NCBI GenBank assembly: GCA_000729835.1
Contig: JFHB01000070.1
Location: 1-64,000, forward strand
Length of the DNA: 64,000 bases
Direction of reading: 5' to 3'
From: Atkinsonella hypoxylon
Lineage: Eukaryota; Ascomycota; Sordariomycetes; Hypocreales; Clavicipitaceae
Shown here one piece after another: positions 45,421 through 57,605 of the stretch (its first letter is position 1; every line of letters starts with the position of its first letter). The notes beneath the pieces are model-generated. The model was given only the letters and a program-made list of their open reading frames with translations. It did not search any database and was not told the origin of the DNA. The position numbers were made by a program, and so were the translations under genes.

Positions 45421-48400
45421 TCAGACTCAGCAAATTGTGCTTTATGGCCAAGGTTTCTCTATCGTTAAGAAGAACTCATTTGTAGCTATCATCAGGTACT
45501 GGATTGGCCCATTGGTCGTGGAAACTTGCTGGTGGTATATGGTACAGCATATGGCCTACATTTGATGATCACCCGGTGTCTGCCCCGGAGAGTGAGATCG
45601 GCGGTGTTATAGCCCCGGCTGAGATTCAGTAAAGAATGCATGATCCATCACACTTGAGCTCTCTGAGGAAAATCTGTGAACAAGCTGGCAAGCCCCGATC
45701 ATGTGTCGAAACTGGCGAGAATATCCTCGGTAGTCGCTTTCCTCGACTAGAGCCACGCCGAATCATGCCTCAGATAAGCGGTAGCCCATGACGCTGCTTG
45801 CTGCTTGCTATGCCTCCTAACAACGATGGGAACGAGCTGCTGTAATTTGACTGGCTTCCAGCGACCAGAACCTGCGGAACGTGAAGTGCCATTATTGTCT
45901 TTGGTAATCGACGCTATCGCCTTGACTATGAGGTTATAGGCATGGACAAACTTGAAGCCTTCTAGGCAAGGGGTTGCCTCAGGAACTGCAAACGCAAGTC
46001 CTACGAAGAGGACACAGACGTAGATAGCTGGCCATTTTATCTAAAGGAAGAAACTAAGACAGCACCAATATCGAACGCAACGAAAGCAACATCAAAGACA
46101 CTGGAAATACCAGCAGCGAGCTTCGTATAGCTTCAGATTCAGCATTCGCGGACGATAAAGATGCGAGAAAATCGACACAAGGATTCTTCTTTAGCTTGTT
46201 TGATGAGGAGACTTACCTCAGGTTCGATTGTTCCAGTAGGTTGAACTGCGGCAATATCCAGCTTAGCTTGAAGCTCTTGCTGTGTGGCTGAACACATAAA
46301 AGGTACTTTTAGTGTCTTTGATATTGTTTTTGTTTCCTTTGTTAAATTAAATGGCCAGATATCAAGTAAAATTATCGTAGACAACTACTCCTATAGCTAG
46401 ATTGTGGTGGTGTTTGGAGGGACTCCACAGGTGTTCTAATAATCTGGATACAGCTACAGCTGTATCTGGCTATTCAAAGTTATGAGATACTTGATTGACC
46501 TAAGAAGCTTCTGATATTAGAAGAGATCCTGTAGCGTTGCTTTTCTAGTGTGTTTTTCGAGAGGTATTCCGGTATTGAATAGGTCTTCTGTGGGTGTTTC
46601 CTCCTGATTGAAAAGTTTTGACTCTTAACTCAACTCGAATCATTATATACGTTCTGTGTAAACTCTTTGGATAAAATAATCATTTGACTTAAATTCCGCA
46701 CGATTTACTCTGTGTTTTGGGGTCTGCTCCATGAAGAGAGTTGCCACATTCCATGTTGTGGGTCGTCGATGGAAGAAGTTGACCAACGGTCATCAGAGTT
46801 CGCAGCATTTAGTACAAACACAAAAACTTGAAGCGTGTTATTGTAGAAGAGGACGACATGATATCGGACTGAAACGCTCTTGTTACCTAATTCCGAGAAG
46901 AGTTCGAGTTGTAGCAAATTCACATCTTTGTGGATGAAATTTCTTGACTAACGTCGACCAATAGTATGCTAAGTCAGGAGGACTGGGCGGCTTTAACGCG
47001 GTAACAAGACGCCAACCAGGGCATCTGGCGATATGCGCTCAATATAGATGCTAGCTTTTTCCGTTTGATTGTGAATGTGATAATGAAGAAAAAGAAGAAC
47101 GTTGAATGGGTGAATAATCTGCAAGGGCAACGAATGCTTGATCTCCCGTCTGTGTTTTCGACGCCAGAACGAGGCTCGGTATATCGAAGTCAGGCACTTT
47201 CTGGACATGCCACTCTGCAGGTTGACAGAAAAATAAAACATGACGGACGTTCTGGTCCACCACAGCCGTGTCTGCCGCCGCTTCCCTGCGGTTCGATCCG
47301 GCTTATTGTACGGAGACCCAACTGCCAACTGCCAACCTGTCCTGTCCATTGTTGTTAGCTCGTGATTATTCGTGCTATGAGCAAGCCACTTGCATAAAAC
47401 TTACAGCAGTCGTCGCCAATCGCAGTGCTCGCCACTTCATGGGCCCAAGGCTTCAAAAGAGCAGACATATTTCTCCGCACGAGACAGACGAATGAGCTGG
47501 CCTGTACTTCGTACTAGTCTAATAGTTCTCCTTCATGGTAGCTAGCGGCGGAGGATGCAATGCATGCACCCCTCATCATGCAACCTTTTTTGTTTACACG
47601 ACTCAGCAGGTGCACATTTAATCACACCATCCTTTAAGGTGCCATAATGCGCGTCAGTTTTCCAAGGCATGGACGTGCCCGGAGATCATTTCGAAGCGGG
47701 TGGAGAACCAGCAGCAGCTTTCCGCGGAAACAAAATCGAAGCGCTGGCTCCGACTCCAAAGCTCAGTGGCACAATGTTGCCTTGTTGGTTGCAGCATCTC
47801 AAGTTTCAACCCCCCTCCCCCAGCTCTGCTACACAACCCAAGGTAGCAAGGCCCGATTACCGAGCCCACACCTCGGCCTGGCTGCGGCGCCGATACCGCC
47901 GAGCCTGGTCAGCCTGCCAGAAACCTTCAATGTTATCTCGTCCTTGAACCTCGAGAGCTCTCTCTGTCTGATCCGCGTCCGCGACTTTGGCTCGACTGGC
48001 GTATTGCTTTGCTGATCATTTTGCTGCATCAGCCTTTGTTCTCGGTACGTTATCCCGGAGCGCGCTAGAACCTCACTCGGCCACCCACGCTAGTCACACC
48101 CGGAAACTGTGCGGTGGTGCAATTGGGTCGTCGGGATTGGGAGGTAACATATGGCTGTCAAAAAAAAAAAAAGGCTCCCGTCTCCCGTCTTTGGGCCATC
48201 CGCGAGTGCACGGCAAACGGCGGCTAGACTACCGCGCAACAGATAAACATCGTCTGCAACCCGCGACTTGACGGCCGCGCGGGTTCTTGCCATCTTCCTT
48301 CCCCCCTCTTGAATTCCTGAATGTCCATTGAGCTAACGAGCTTGCCTTGCTCCTTCCCCCTTCCCAGATCAGCGCCTTCCTCACCTCGATTGCGGCCTGC

Positions 48401-48716
48401 ATCCTGCGCTTCACCCACACCTCGCCCGACCATCCGTATCCGCGTCCATCCCATCGTACCTTCCCGATTTGCAGCAAGCCTCGGCGCAAAGGCTTACCCA
48501 GAGAACACCGCAGCCCGCGCAGCCGCTTCCCCCGCGGTGCTCCCCCACACGCTCCTGTCCGGAACCGAGCTACCCTCACGAAACCCTGTTGCGTTCGATC
48601 CCGAACCCGACAAAGGCCCCCCGCGTTACGTCCCATCCTCGCATAACGTAATTTTTCTATAGTCCGCCTCCTTATCATTTGTGTGGTCGGCTTTCTTCTA
48701 AGAGAAATATCTCGCC
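45421..48716. other. 3.3-kb region with inverted repeat and no supported gene
   Basis: An imperfect inverted repeat at 46023-46112 and 46302-46372 is described separately. A 9-bp hairpin, GATACAGCT-AC-AGCTGTATC, lies near 46447-46466. The last kilobase is GC-rich and should hold the promoter and leader of the isocitrate dehydrogenase gene. A long minus-strand frame there has no family features. Confidence 0.45.
46023..46372. repeat. imperfect inverted repeat, arms 46023-46112 and 46302-46372
   Basis: The plus strand of the left arm starts GATAGCTGGCCATTTTATCT and has CATCAAAGACACTGGAAATACC farther on. The minus strand of the right arm reads GATATCTGGCCATTTAATTT and then TATCAAAGACACTAAAAGTACC (each quoted in part). 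The arms differ by transitions and one gap of about 20 bases and are separated by about 190 bp. In frame, the arms read WPFYLKEETKT and WPFNLTKETKT with SKTLE/SKTLK. This may be two copies of a decayed coding repeat in inverted order or the ends of a small element. Confidence 0.55.
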
Positions 48717-50267
48717 ATGAATTCCGCCGCGAGACTTTTCTCTTCCTCGCTTCCCCTCCGCCGCCTTCCAATCGCTTCTGCCCGCACCGCTTCCTCCCAG
48801 TTTGCTCCGTCCTTTGCTGCCATCCGCACTTTTTCAGCCTCCACTCACAACATGCCCTCTGCACGAAAGATCAAGGTCAAAAATCCTGTCGTGGAACTTG
48901 ATGGTGATGAGATGACCCGAATCATCTGGCAGACCATCAAGGACAAATTCATCTACCCTTATCTTGATATTGACCTCAAATACTACGATCTCGGCCTTGA
49001 ATACCGCGATAAGACTAACGATCAAGTCACTATTGATGCTGCTGAGGCTATCAAGAAGTACTCTGTCGGTGTCAAATGTGCTACCATCACCCCGGATGAG
49101 GCCCGTGTTAAGGAATTCAAGCTCAAGCAGAGTAAGTCCCCATTAAACCTCGGCCTGATAACGCCGTCGCATGTTTCGGATTTCGACAAGATCGGATTTC
49201 TGACATATTTCTGAATCTTTTTTCTTGATTTAGTGTGGCTCTCTCCCAATGGCACAATTCGAAACGCTCTGGGCGGCACCGTGTTCCGTGAGCCTATTGT
49301 GATTCCTCGCGTTCCTCGCCTAGTCCCTGGCTGGGAGAAGCCTATCATTATTGGACGCCATGCTTTCGGTGACCAATACCGCGCCAAAGATCTCGTTGCC
49401 CCCGGTCCTGGCAAACTGTCCATGGTGTACACACCCGAAGGTGGAGAGCCCCAAGAGATTGAAGTTTTCCAGTTCAAGAATGGTGGAGGTGTTGCTCAGA
49501 CCCAGTATAACACCGACGAGTCCATCACCGGCTTTGCTCACGCTTCGTTCAAGTTGGCTCTGGACAAGAGTTTGCCATTGTACATGAGCACCAAGAACAC
49601 CATCCTCAAGAAGTACGATGGACGTTTCAAAGATATCTTCCAGAAGCTTTACGACACCACATACAAGAACGACTTTGAGATCAAGAAGATTTGGTATGAG
49701 CACCGCTTGATTGACGACATGGTCGCCCAGATGATCAAGAGCAAGGGTGGCTACATCATGGCCCTGAAGAGTAAGTTTTGTCTCGATTCGGCAGACTCTT
49801 GCATCGTACATCAATTTCGAGTACTAACTTTTATCTCTTCAGACTATGATGGAGACGTCCAGTCCGATATCGTTGCCCAGGGTTTCGGTTCCCTCGGTCT
49901 CATGACTTCAGTTCTCATCACACCAGACGGTAAGACCTTTGAATCCGAGGCTGCCCACGGCACCGTTACACGCCACTACCGCGAGCACCAGAAAGGCAAG
50001 GAGACCTCCACTAACCCGATTGCGTCCATCTTTGCCTGGACCCGCGGTCTTGCCCAGCGTGGCAAGCTCGACGGCACCCCCGAGGTGATCGCTTTTGCCG
50101 ATAGCCTCGAGCAAGCGTGCATTGACACCGTTGACAAGGATGGCGTCATGACTAAAGATTTAGCTCTGGCTTGCGGCAAGAACGAGCGCTCCGACTACGT
50201 CACCACCAATGAGTACCTTAATGCCGTGGAACGCCGCATGAAGAACATCCTCAAGGAGAAGTTGTAA
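48717..50267 (+). CDS. IDP1: isocitrate dehydrogenase [NADP]
   Basis: The model is join(48717..49131, 49234..49770, 49843..50267), 458 residues, with introns of 102 and 72 nt. Residues 1-45 look like a mitochondrial targeting peptide ([18 protein letters not shown], then AIRTFSAS). A second in-frame ATG at 48852 ([20 protein letters not shown]) would give the cytosolic form. Motifs include [30 protein letters not shown] for isocitrate binding, and [20 protein letters not shown], which is the isocitrate/isopropylmalate dehydrogenase signature, split by the second intron. The enzyme makes 2-oxoglutarate, CO2 and NADPH. The C-terminus ends KEKL, which is weakly like a peroxisomal signal. It is convergent with the IEC3-like gene. 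Confidence 0.96.
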
Positions 50268-51041
50268 AAGATAGAAGCGTGGCACATGAATCCCAAGCAG
50301 GTAAACGTGTTAAAAGGAGGAGAATTTTGCAAGAAGAAAAAGTATGGCTTGCATTTTCTAGAACCGGCGGTGGATGGAATACCCTTGCCCTCATGGGAAC
50401 TGCCACAAGTTTTGCATAGGGAAGTACATTTTGGCATTTCCTCCTGCCTAGGAGGGACACGAAATATAAGAGCATACAGGTAGATCTGGGCATTGAAAAA
50501 GGAGTATGTCTGAGCGTAGATTTGCGTAGCAATCATGACTAATATATAACTGAGAACTTAAGCTGTGAATTGAACTGTCGAGATGATAGATATTTCAGCT
50601 AGAGTAGGCAACGATGGGTAAGCGGTGCATATTTGCAATGGGGCATCTTCTACGCCATCCACCGGCGTTCAGTTAGCGGTACTGGCGAGCAAACGCGCTT
50701 GAACATAGTATAGAGACAAGGCATGCCCTCGGTAGCCAAGTAACAGACCATGAACTGGGTACGATGAGGGCTGAATGGCAAATAGATGCAGCAGTGGTGG
50801 ACAAACGACCCTGTTATACAATAGAAATCTCACCTAGCTAGCCCGTAACATCACCAACATACCATGCCTCCAGACCACTCTGCAACTCCTCATTATGTTT
50901 TACAAGTACATGCCGAGACTGAAAGTCCACAACGAGCAGAAACCATTCAAACGCCAATCCAGTCTACTATAACCTTCATTCCCTTGCTTGGAAAAAAAAT
51001 CTAAGAAAACCCCCCCCCCATGACGAGAGTTTCACGGACCG
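50268..51041. other. convergent 3' spacer
   Basis: This is 3' flanking DNA of two genes that point at each other. Apart from a C run near 51010 nothing was recognised. Confidence 0.5.
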
Positions 51042-52163
51042 TTACTTGTCATCCCTCTTGAGCGTATGCATCTCCTTCTTGCTCTTTCTCACGGCCGGAG
51101 AATCGATATCGCTCTTTCTCTTCTTCTTCACGGGTCGTCCGAGTGAGCCACCAGGTCGATATCCCGGGTCATCATCTCTCTTGCGTTTGCCCCCACGGCC
51201 AACGGGCGTTCCATAATCAGCGTCCTCGTCCATGCTTGCGTCCCAGTCGGCGCCGCGGTCTCGCTCCGTAGCTCTGGAAGCCATGCTGGTCCGCTTGCCG
51301 CGTCCACGGCCACCGCCCCGTTCGCCGCGGGAACCGCGTGTCTTGCGGCCGCCCGCATGGCCCGCTGCGTGGCCGTCGTCATCTCCATCGTGAGCTTCGC
51401 CATCCTGGAGGAAGATCTTGGGGGCGTGTTTGCGCAGCCAATTGGTCACGCTGGTGGGATTCTTGAGATGCGGATGCGAGGGGGGTTGAGAGGCAGGATG
51501 GGCGCGGGGAGCGAGCGTGGGAATGTGCGTTTCGGGATCGATGGAGCTGTCCAGGTCATGGATGTAGTTGTCGATGTCGTCGGCTGACAAGAAGCTGCTG
51601 GGGTAGATCTCGCCTTCGGGCGCGGACAGGTCTGCTACATACGAAAACTTGGATTCCTTGGCTGTGCTGTAGGATGAGTGGGGGATGTCCTCGAGGAGCT
51701 GCTCGAGGTGCTTCATCGCGCGCGCTTTCTGGAGGGCGTACTGCTTGTCCAGGGGGAGAATGTGTTTGGATGAGGTGGGCTTGAGGGAGACGTCTATTCG
51801 CTTTTCGAGGGGGATTTGGGGCGAGTTGTTGATATCGAGGAGGAGATCTAGGAGACGGCTTTTGCAGGAGATTGCCATGTTAGTTTCTTCTTTGGATAAG
51901 TAGCATTGGTGATTACGACGAAATTGTTTTGATTCTGGGGTGTCAAATTGCCTGCTTCCAGCTGAGGATGGGACATACTCGTTTTCTACTGCCAGTCGTT
52001 TCACCGTCGCCGAGGCCTTTTCCTCCTTCTTGTGCAGATCCTCGCCTTCTTGCATCTTCTGATCAAACACGATGCGCATCTTGCGATATTTCTTCTTCCA
52101 TGATTTATAGCCGCTTTTGCGATAGTCAGCCGATTCCTCGGCTTTGATAGGTGATCCGTCCAT
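51042..52163 (-). CDS. INO80 chromatin-remodelling complex subunit, IEC3-like
   Basis: The start MDGSPIKAEESADYRKSGYK followed by SWKKKYRKMRIVFDQKMQEG is the conserved N-terminal coil of the IEC3 family. The whole span is open, but the best protein comes from complement(join(51042..51858, 51979..52163)), 333 residues. This joins LAVEND to RLLDLLLDINNSPQIP. The 120-nt intron has a GTATGT donor, a length divisible by three and no in-frame stop, so retention would add 40 residues. The C-terminal 130 residues are Gly/Arg/Lys/Asp-rich with RGxGRGKR patches and several KKKRK-type nuclear signals. The family is known from S. pombe and filamentous fungi as a small INO80 subunit. The part outside the N-terminus is poorly conserved. 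Confidence 0.8.
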   Translation of the reverse strand: MDGSPIKAEESADYRKSGYKSWKKKYRKMRIVFDQKMQEGEDLHKKEEKASATVKRLAVENEYVPSSAGSRQFDTPESKQFRRNHQCYLSKEETNMAISCKSRLLDLLLDINNSPQIPLEKRIDVSLKPTSSKHILPLDKQYALQKARAMKHLEQLLEDIPHSSYSTAKESKFSYVADLSAPEGEIYPSSFLSADDIDNYIHDLDSSIDPETHIPTLAPRAHPASQPPSHPHLKNPTSVTNWLRKHAPKIFLQDGEAHDGDDDGHAAGHAGGRKTRGSRGERGGGRGRGKRTSMASRATERDRGADWDASMDEDADYGTPVGRGGKRKRDDDPGYRPGGSLGRPVKKKRKSDIDSPAVRKSKKEMHTLKRDDK

Positions 52164-52951
52164 AGCACCAGCTAGATCGTCCGACTATGATGTGTCTTAT
52201 AACAAAGGCAGGTAATGGGCAGAAAGTTTTCTTTTTCGTTCCTTTTTTTTTTTTTTCTTAAAAAAAGAAAAAGCTTAGGCTGAAGCAATCGCTAGACGGC
52301 AAGCCCCGTCCTTGGCGAAAGCCAACCTCGATGCGATGCCCTTAGCTTCTGATCGAATCCCTGAAGGAAGGATGAGGCAACTGAGAAGGCGAGGCGTGGT
52401 TCGGGAGTCGTGACTGGGGTGTGAGACGGAAATGCGACAGGGAGGGAAATAGAATGTCGTGTGATGGGGCGGCGATGAGATGAAAGGGTTTTTGGAATTC
52501 CGTGGCGGTGATGATGGGATCTGGGATGGAGGCTCGCGGATTTGCAGACGAGGGAGACGCGGGAGACGAGTTGAGAGCCCGGGTTTTCTGGGTGGTCGAG
52601 CAAGAGCGAGTTTGGTGGTGCGTGTCCAAGTCTCTAATGCTCGGCGCATCGCGGCCCCTTGGTTGGTCGACGCCCCATCATGACCTTTGGTGGGCAGTGC
52701 GTCGGCGGGTTCCGGAAATGGGCCTCGAATGCGTACCTATCTACCTGGGTAGCAGCAACAGGTGCTAAATCCAGTGGCGTGCATGGGGTGCGGCTCATTT
52801 CGCCTTTGGGAAGTGCATGTCAATTTGAGATTTTGTCTCTCTGAGTTAAATACATAGACAAGGTCGCCAGGGTTGACGGTTTTTTATTGCTATAATGTAT
52901 TGGGCGACACGATGCCCGATTTGCTGGCAATATAATCTATGGGCTGCTCCA
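52164..52951. other. spacer between two minus-strand genes
   Basis: It holds the promoter of the IEC3-like gene, with a T run near 52244-52257, and the 3' flank of SLY1. A minus-strand frame of 124 residues at 52275-52649 is Arg/Pro/Ser-rich, has no recognised motif, and was not accepted as a gene. Confidence 0.45.
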
Positions 52952-55331
52952 TCACGAAGCAACTTCGCTACCTAGCTTTTCTAACTCATTCTTGACGAAT
53001 TCGCCAGCGTTTACGAGCTCCGTACTTCCGTACACGACTCTCTTTCTCCCCCGGTCCTTGCTGGTCCGCGCTACCCATTCTTGCAAGTTGCCATATTCCT
53101 CCATGCTTCCACCTCCCACGGTGAAGACGACCGCTTCGGTGAAACCTTGCCGACGCTGCCCAAATGTTGCTGACTGACCTGCCCCTTGCGAACCTGGCAT
53201 TCCACCCGGCGCATTGGCACCGGCACCAGTTCGCAAGGCGCTTGGCGGAGGCATCGTCCCACGGGCGTTTGCTGATCGTGGATCATAGTACAGGTAGTTT
53301 TCGGTCTTGGCAATGGCAGATGACGAGGCGGATGATGGGTCCATGATTGATTCAACAATCTTGGTCACGGTGAGATCTCGGTCTGCAGGCAGAAAATTCT
53401 TCACGCCAGAAATCAGAGACTCGAAATTTGATGACAGACCGGAAGGGACGCCAGTATCTTTCAGCCGATCCGTCAGACGTGTAGATATGGATGAGAAGCG
53501 ACCAAAGAGGTCCGATGACGAGGCTTGTTGGCTAGTGTTGTTGATAGTAGCAAGCTGAGTCATTTTGGTAGTGGCACGAACCCTACGCATTACAGTACAG
53601 TTAGCAAAGGAACTGAATTTGAGCAAGTATGCTTGCACGCAATGCATGGCACCACTCACTGTCGTATATATGGTAGGGATGAGACATTGGCTCCTGCTGC
53701 CTCGAGAGCCTTGGCAAAGCCCTCAAAATCGGCTCGGCCGACCTCTTGTTCGGTGCTGAGGAACCAAATTATAAAGAGCCGAAGCTTGTCAAGAGGATCT
53801 TTGCCCTTATTATCATCCTTGATGATTTCCATGATTTGTGCCTTGGTTTGTCTCATGACATTTTCTTCTAGCTGGAAGTAATTATCCAGTTGTCGATCCT
53901 TGATGCCCGACAACAGAGCTGCCAGGATGTTCATGTGCATATCCAGAGTGCCTTTTCGCTCTCGCATCTCTGGCAGCAATGTTATCGCAGCCTTGAGGTG
54001 TTGAGCACTAGCGCTCGTATCGTTTTGTAAGTCTTCCAAGTCTGAGACACCAGTCTTTTTCGTAATAGCAGCAGTATCTTCTTTGTACTTTGTTAGTTCG
54101 ACGTCAATATCCTCGGCCACTTGCGGGAATGGAACTCCAGCGTTCTTAGCCCAGAAAAAGTCATTGGCACTCAGATCATACGACTTCTTCGTGCTTCCCT
54201 TAGCGGGGTTATCTTCGTCAACCGGCGTTTCTATGGTAATTCGATTCAATTTCATATTGAGAACATCGTGAACAAGAGACTGGTACGTCCAAGAATGTGA
54301 TAGCATTGGGATCAAGTCGACGTTGCGATCGAGCAGTATCAAAACTGGCCGGGAGGTTGGTGTACCAGCATTTGAAGGTCGTGCGCTGGAGAATAGGTTG
54401 TCTTTTGAGTTAAGTATGTGGTCTCGAAGCTTCCGATCTAGACGGCCCGCGACCATTTCTGCGGCAGCATCTCTAGGGCAGCGAATGATTGGAATCGCAC
54501 CTAGTAGCGCTAGGGTTAGCAGTCGATCAACCGTGAGAAATGCACAGTACATACCCATGGTAACGACGACACTGAAAAGACCGCTGACTATTCGGTCTAC
54601 TACAGCGTCGAGCTCCTCATCACTTGTCTTGGCGCTATTGAGAGCCCAATATGTATGTGCCTTTTGCATTCCTAGACTGAATAAATCGGGCTCCGCGACA
54701 ATAAAGTTTAGATATTGGTCGTATAACTGTGCAATCTTCTCAGAAGTCCCTGCAGCGGCCGTTTGGCTCGCGAAGTCCTCTAAAAGAACTCTTGGGATGG
54801 AGGAGAGGAAGTTGATGTATGCCGGTGAATACAATCCTTTCTGAAGATCGCTAGTAACAACTTGCAAATTCTGAGAGTTCGGTTCGAGCAAGTATATGAC
54901 CGGGACATCGGGAATTGGATGCCGAGCAGTTCCAATATGCCTGTACGGCAATCGATCCATCAGCTGAATCCCCATACCTTCGATTGCCACATGAGCTGGA
55001 TGATACTTACATGTGCATGGTGATACCCATTGAACGAAGGTCACTCACACGCATGACGCTGCTAATAACATCTCTTCCCAAATCATCAAACACCAAGACC
55101 TTCCAAATTGGGTTCCCGTCAGAGTCTAATATGGGTGCGACGGGCGCGAGGAGTCCGTTGGCATGAGCATCGTCGTATTCGCCCGAGTCTGGCACCTCGT
55201 TGAGATTGAGGATTTTCTTGAGCGAAGCTAGAAAAATGAGTCAGAAGATTGGATGATTCGTGGCGCTATTCGGACTCAGGCGTGTATGTACCTATTTGTC
55301 GATCCCTCAGAGAATTGCCTTTAGTAGCCAT
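52952..55331 (-). CDS. SLY1: SLY1, Sec1/Munc18-family protein for ER-Golgi fusion
   Basis: The model is complement(join(52952..53582, 53660..54500, 54555..54940, 55011..55227, 55292..55331)), 704 residues, with four introns of 54-77 nt. Exon 1 codes MATKGNSLRDRQI. Motifs include WKVLVFDDLGRDVISSVMRV near 60, HPIPDVPVIYLLEPN near 95, GAIPIIRCPRDAAAEMVA near 215, and PVLILLDRNVDLIPMLSHSW near 265 with the Sec1-type DRxxDLxxML block. Toward the C-terminus come LEKFLPADRD-like text and EAVVFTVGGGSMEEYGNLQEW, typical of SLY1. SM proteins of this class bind the syntaxin Sed5 and promote SNARE assembly in ER-Golgi transport. The length matches known SLY1 proteins. No lesion was seen. Confidence 0.95.
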
Positions 55332-57605
55332 TGTCGCAACCTGGCGTCCTCGAGGTGGATGGTGGGGTGTTGAACACACAACAGAGTTGGCAGGCCTAGT
55401 GGCCAAATAAATCGGCGGGATGGATATAATAATTCTCTGGTAGTGGCAAAAGTCATTTATTTGCTACGCTGGCTGCCCAAAACTATAAGACGCGTCTGAA
55501 GTGACTAGACTAGGTCTCGGGCAGCATCATGATCACATCAATGTGAGCTCAACCTCCTCGCGATGTCAGCTCCTGACCACTGACGACAGCAGTGTGGCCA
55601 GAGTGTGTCAATTTCGCCTGGGCATCTGGGGATGTCGGGAACGGAGCGACCCAAATTCCGGGGCCCCTCCAGACCAACCAATTTGGACAGCTGCGCGCAG
55701 CTAACGAGACAACTGACTACGTTGGCTCCTTATAGTGGGGCTTACTGGCTGCATCTTCTCCACCACTGCTTGTATCACCGCCTTGGTGCCTGACATATCG
55801 GGCCACAGCGTTACAGCAGCGGTAAAGTAGTCTGGAAACGAAGCTCGCTCAACTTTTCCTCGTCAACTACTGCTCCCTATCAAACATCTCGCCCTTCGCC
55901 ATCTGCTGCGACTTGTGCGGCATCAGATTTCATCGGCGAGCTGCAACTGTAACGGGTTCTGATGCTAGAAGTCTCACTTCAACACCTAAAATCGACAGGT
56001 CGGCGTCATCTTGTCGCCATCAACTCGGCCACTAGGCTGTCGCATGTTTCGCTGACCTCTCAATAAAGCGCGTTCATTGTCTTGTAAACAGCGCGACCGA
56101 GAGAGAGGCCAGTTATGCGCTGCTCGGAATTGTGAGCCAGGAATCGACAATCATTATTCTCGCGGGTATGCTTGATCTTGAACCCCATAATCCCTTATTC
56201 CCTCGCGCAATATCATATATTGGGCGCATACACACCTTTTCCCCTCAAGTCCGTGGCCAGTATGAATGGAAGCAGCGACACTACCATTTTTTGGTGATGC
56301 TGGTATTTTTACATTAATGACCTACGTGTCCTTTAATTGGGCAGTGTTAAGTCGCGAATCTAAGTATCAGAAACATTCGCTTTCTCCGACCAGTATAAAA
56401 CAGACAGGCCAGACAATAGCAGCGCATCAGCCTTGGTGGCGACCTGAGGGATCACGATGACATAGAAGACACATCACGTGTCCCTAAGCTGCTATTCGCG
56501 ATTGGGCTGTCTGGGACACTGCGATTGTAAAAAGGTATAAAAAAAAAAAAAAAAAAAGAGAAGAAATAACGAAGCGGCCTTGCACCATGGACAAACAAGC
56601 ATAAACAATCAGTGGCACATCGGAAATTCAAGAACCGGTTGATGGTAGTACCATTGCTCGCGAGTGGCCTACTGACGGTATTCTGATGTCCTCTCAGCAC
56701 TGGCCCCGAAACAGCCACTTCAAGTGTCCGAAGTGTCCGTCGACTCATCTCGAGCCTTTATTGCGCCAGCCCATTGCCGCATTTCTCGTGGCCTTTGTTC
56801 TTTTACAAGCCAAGTGTTCTCGTCCTTGGTCGCTAGCTTGACGTTTCCTCCATGTTGCAGCTGGTGATCTTTGCTCAACTTGGACGTGCGTCGTTAAGAA
56901 CATGTTCAAAGGCCGCTGATGATGCTCAGGGACTTTGTTCGATGAGCATCCGTCAAGACGAAACTATCATCAGGGCCGCAGACTTATATTCATGCACTCT
57001 TCCAAATTGCACCATGACACTGTTGAAAAGGAAACCGACCGTTTAGACTGACAAGTTATATTTATTTCTTAGCATAGATTATACACTGGCGCAACCGTGT
57101 CGCAGTCCCGCGATCGACCCAATCCCCTGCCTGTCTTCTGTGTCCTGGCTAGCGCCGGAGTGGGCCTAGCCAACATTGAGGCCCACGGCCGACATTTAGC
57201 CGCCAACACAGCTACAACCTACGTCTCCTGCATCCGCAAGTTCTTTTACTGCATGGGCGTTAGAGTAAGTACATGTCTGGTACCTAGATACCTACCTCCT
57301 AGGTACTGACTTGCACTGCGGTCTGTCCTTCCAACACAGCAGCCAGCAGCCAACCAGCCACTTTGCTTCGCACGAGCACGAGCACGGGGCTGTCGCTGGC
57401 CGCTGCCACCGTCACACAGAAACTCACCCAACTCTCCCTTTCACCACTGCTCAATTGTCTTTAACTCTCCTCACGGCGTCACTTGCTGCGCTCTTATCGG
57501 GGTGGCGATGTTCGCTAACATGCATACCTAGCTATAGATTGTTTCATTTCATTGCTGTCGTCCATGAATAGTGTGTATTGAGCGAGGTCTGATTCATCAC
57601 TTAAA
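55332..57605. promoter_or_regulatory. 2.3-kb divergent intergenic region
   Basis: SLY1 (minus) and the PNUTS-like gene (plus) start at the two ends. In between only short ORFs occur. An A run lies at about 56538-56558 and a TACCTA cluster near 57279-57306, about 300 bases before the PNUTS-like start codon. Confidence 0.5.

Noticed and set aside
48229..48864. Minus-strand frame of 211 residues, Arg-rich
   Set aside because: It covers the promoter and the presequence of isocitrate dehydrogenase on the other strand and has no motif.
52275..52649. Minus-strand frame of 124 residues, Arg/Pro/Ser-rich
   Set aside because: No homology features, and several overlapping frames of like size exist in the same GC-rich patch.
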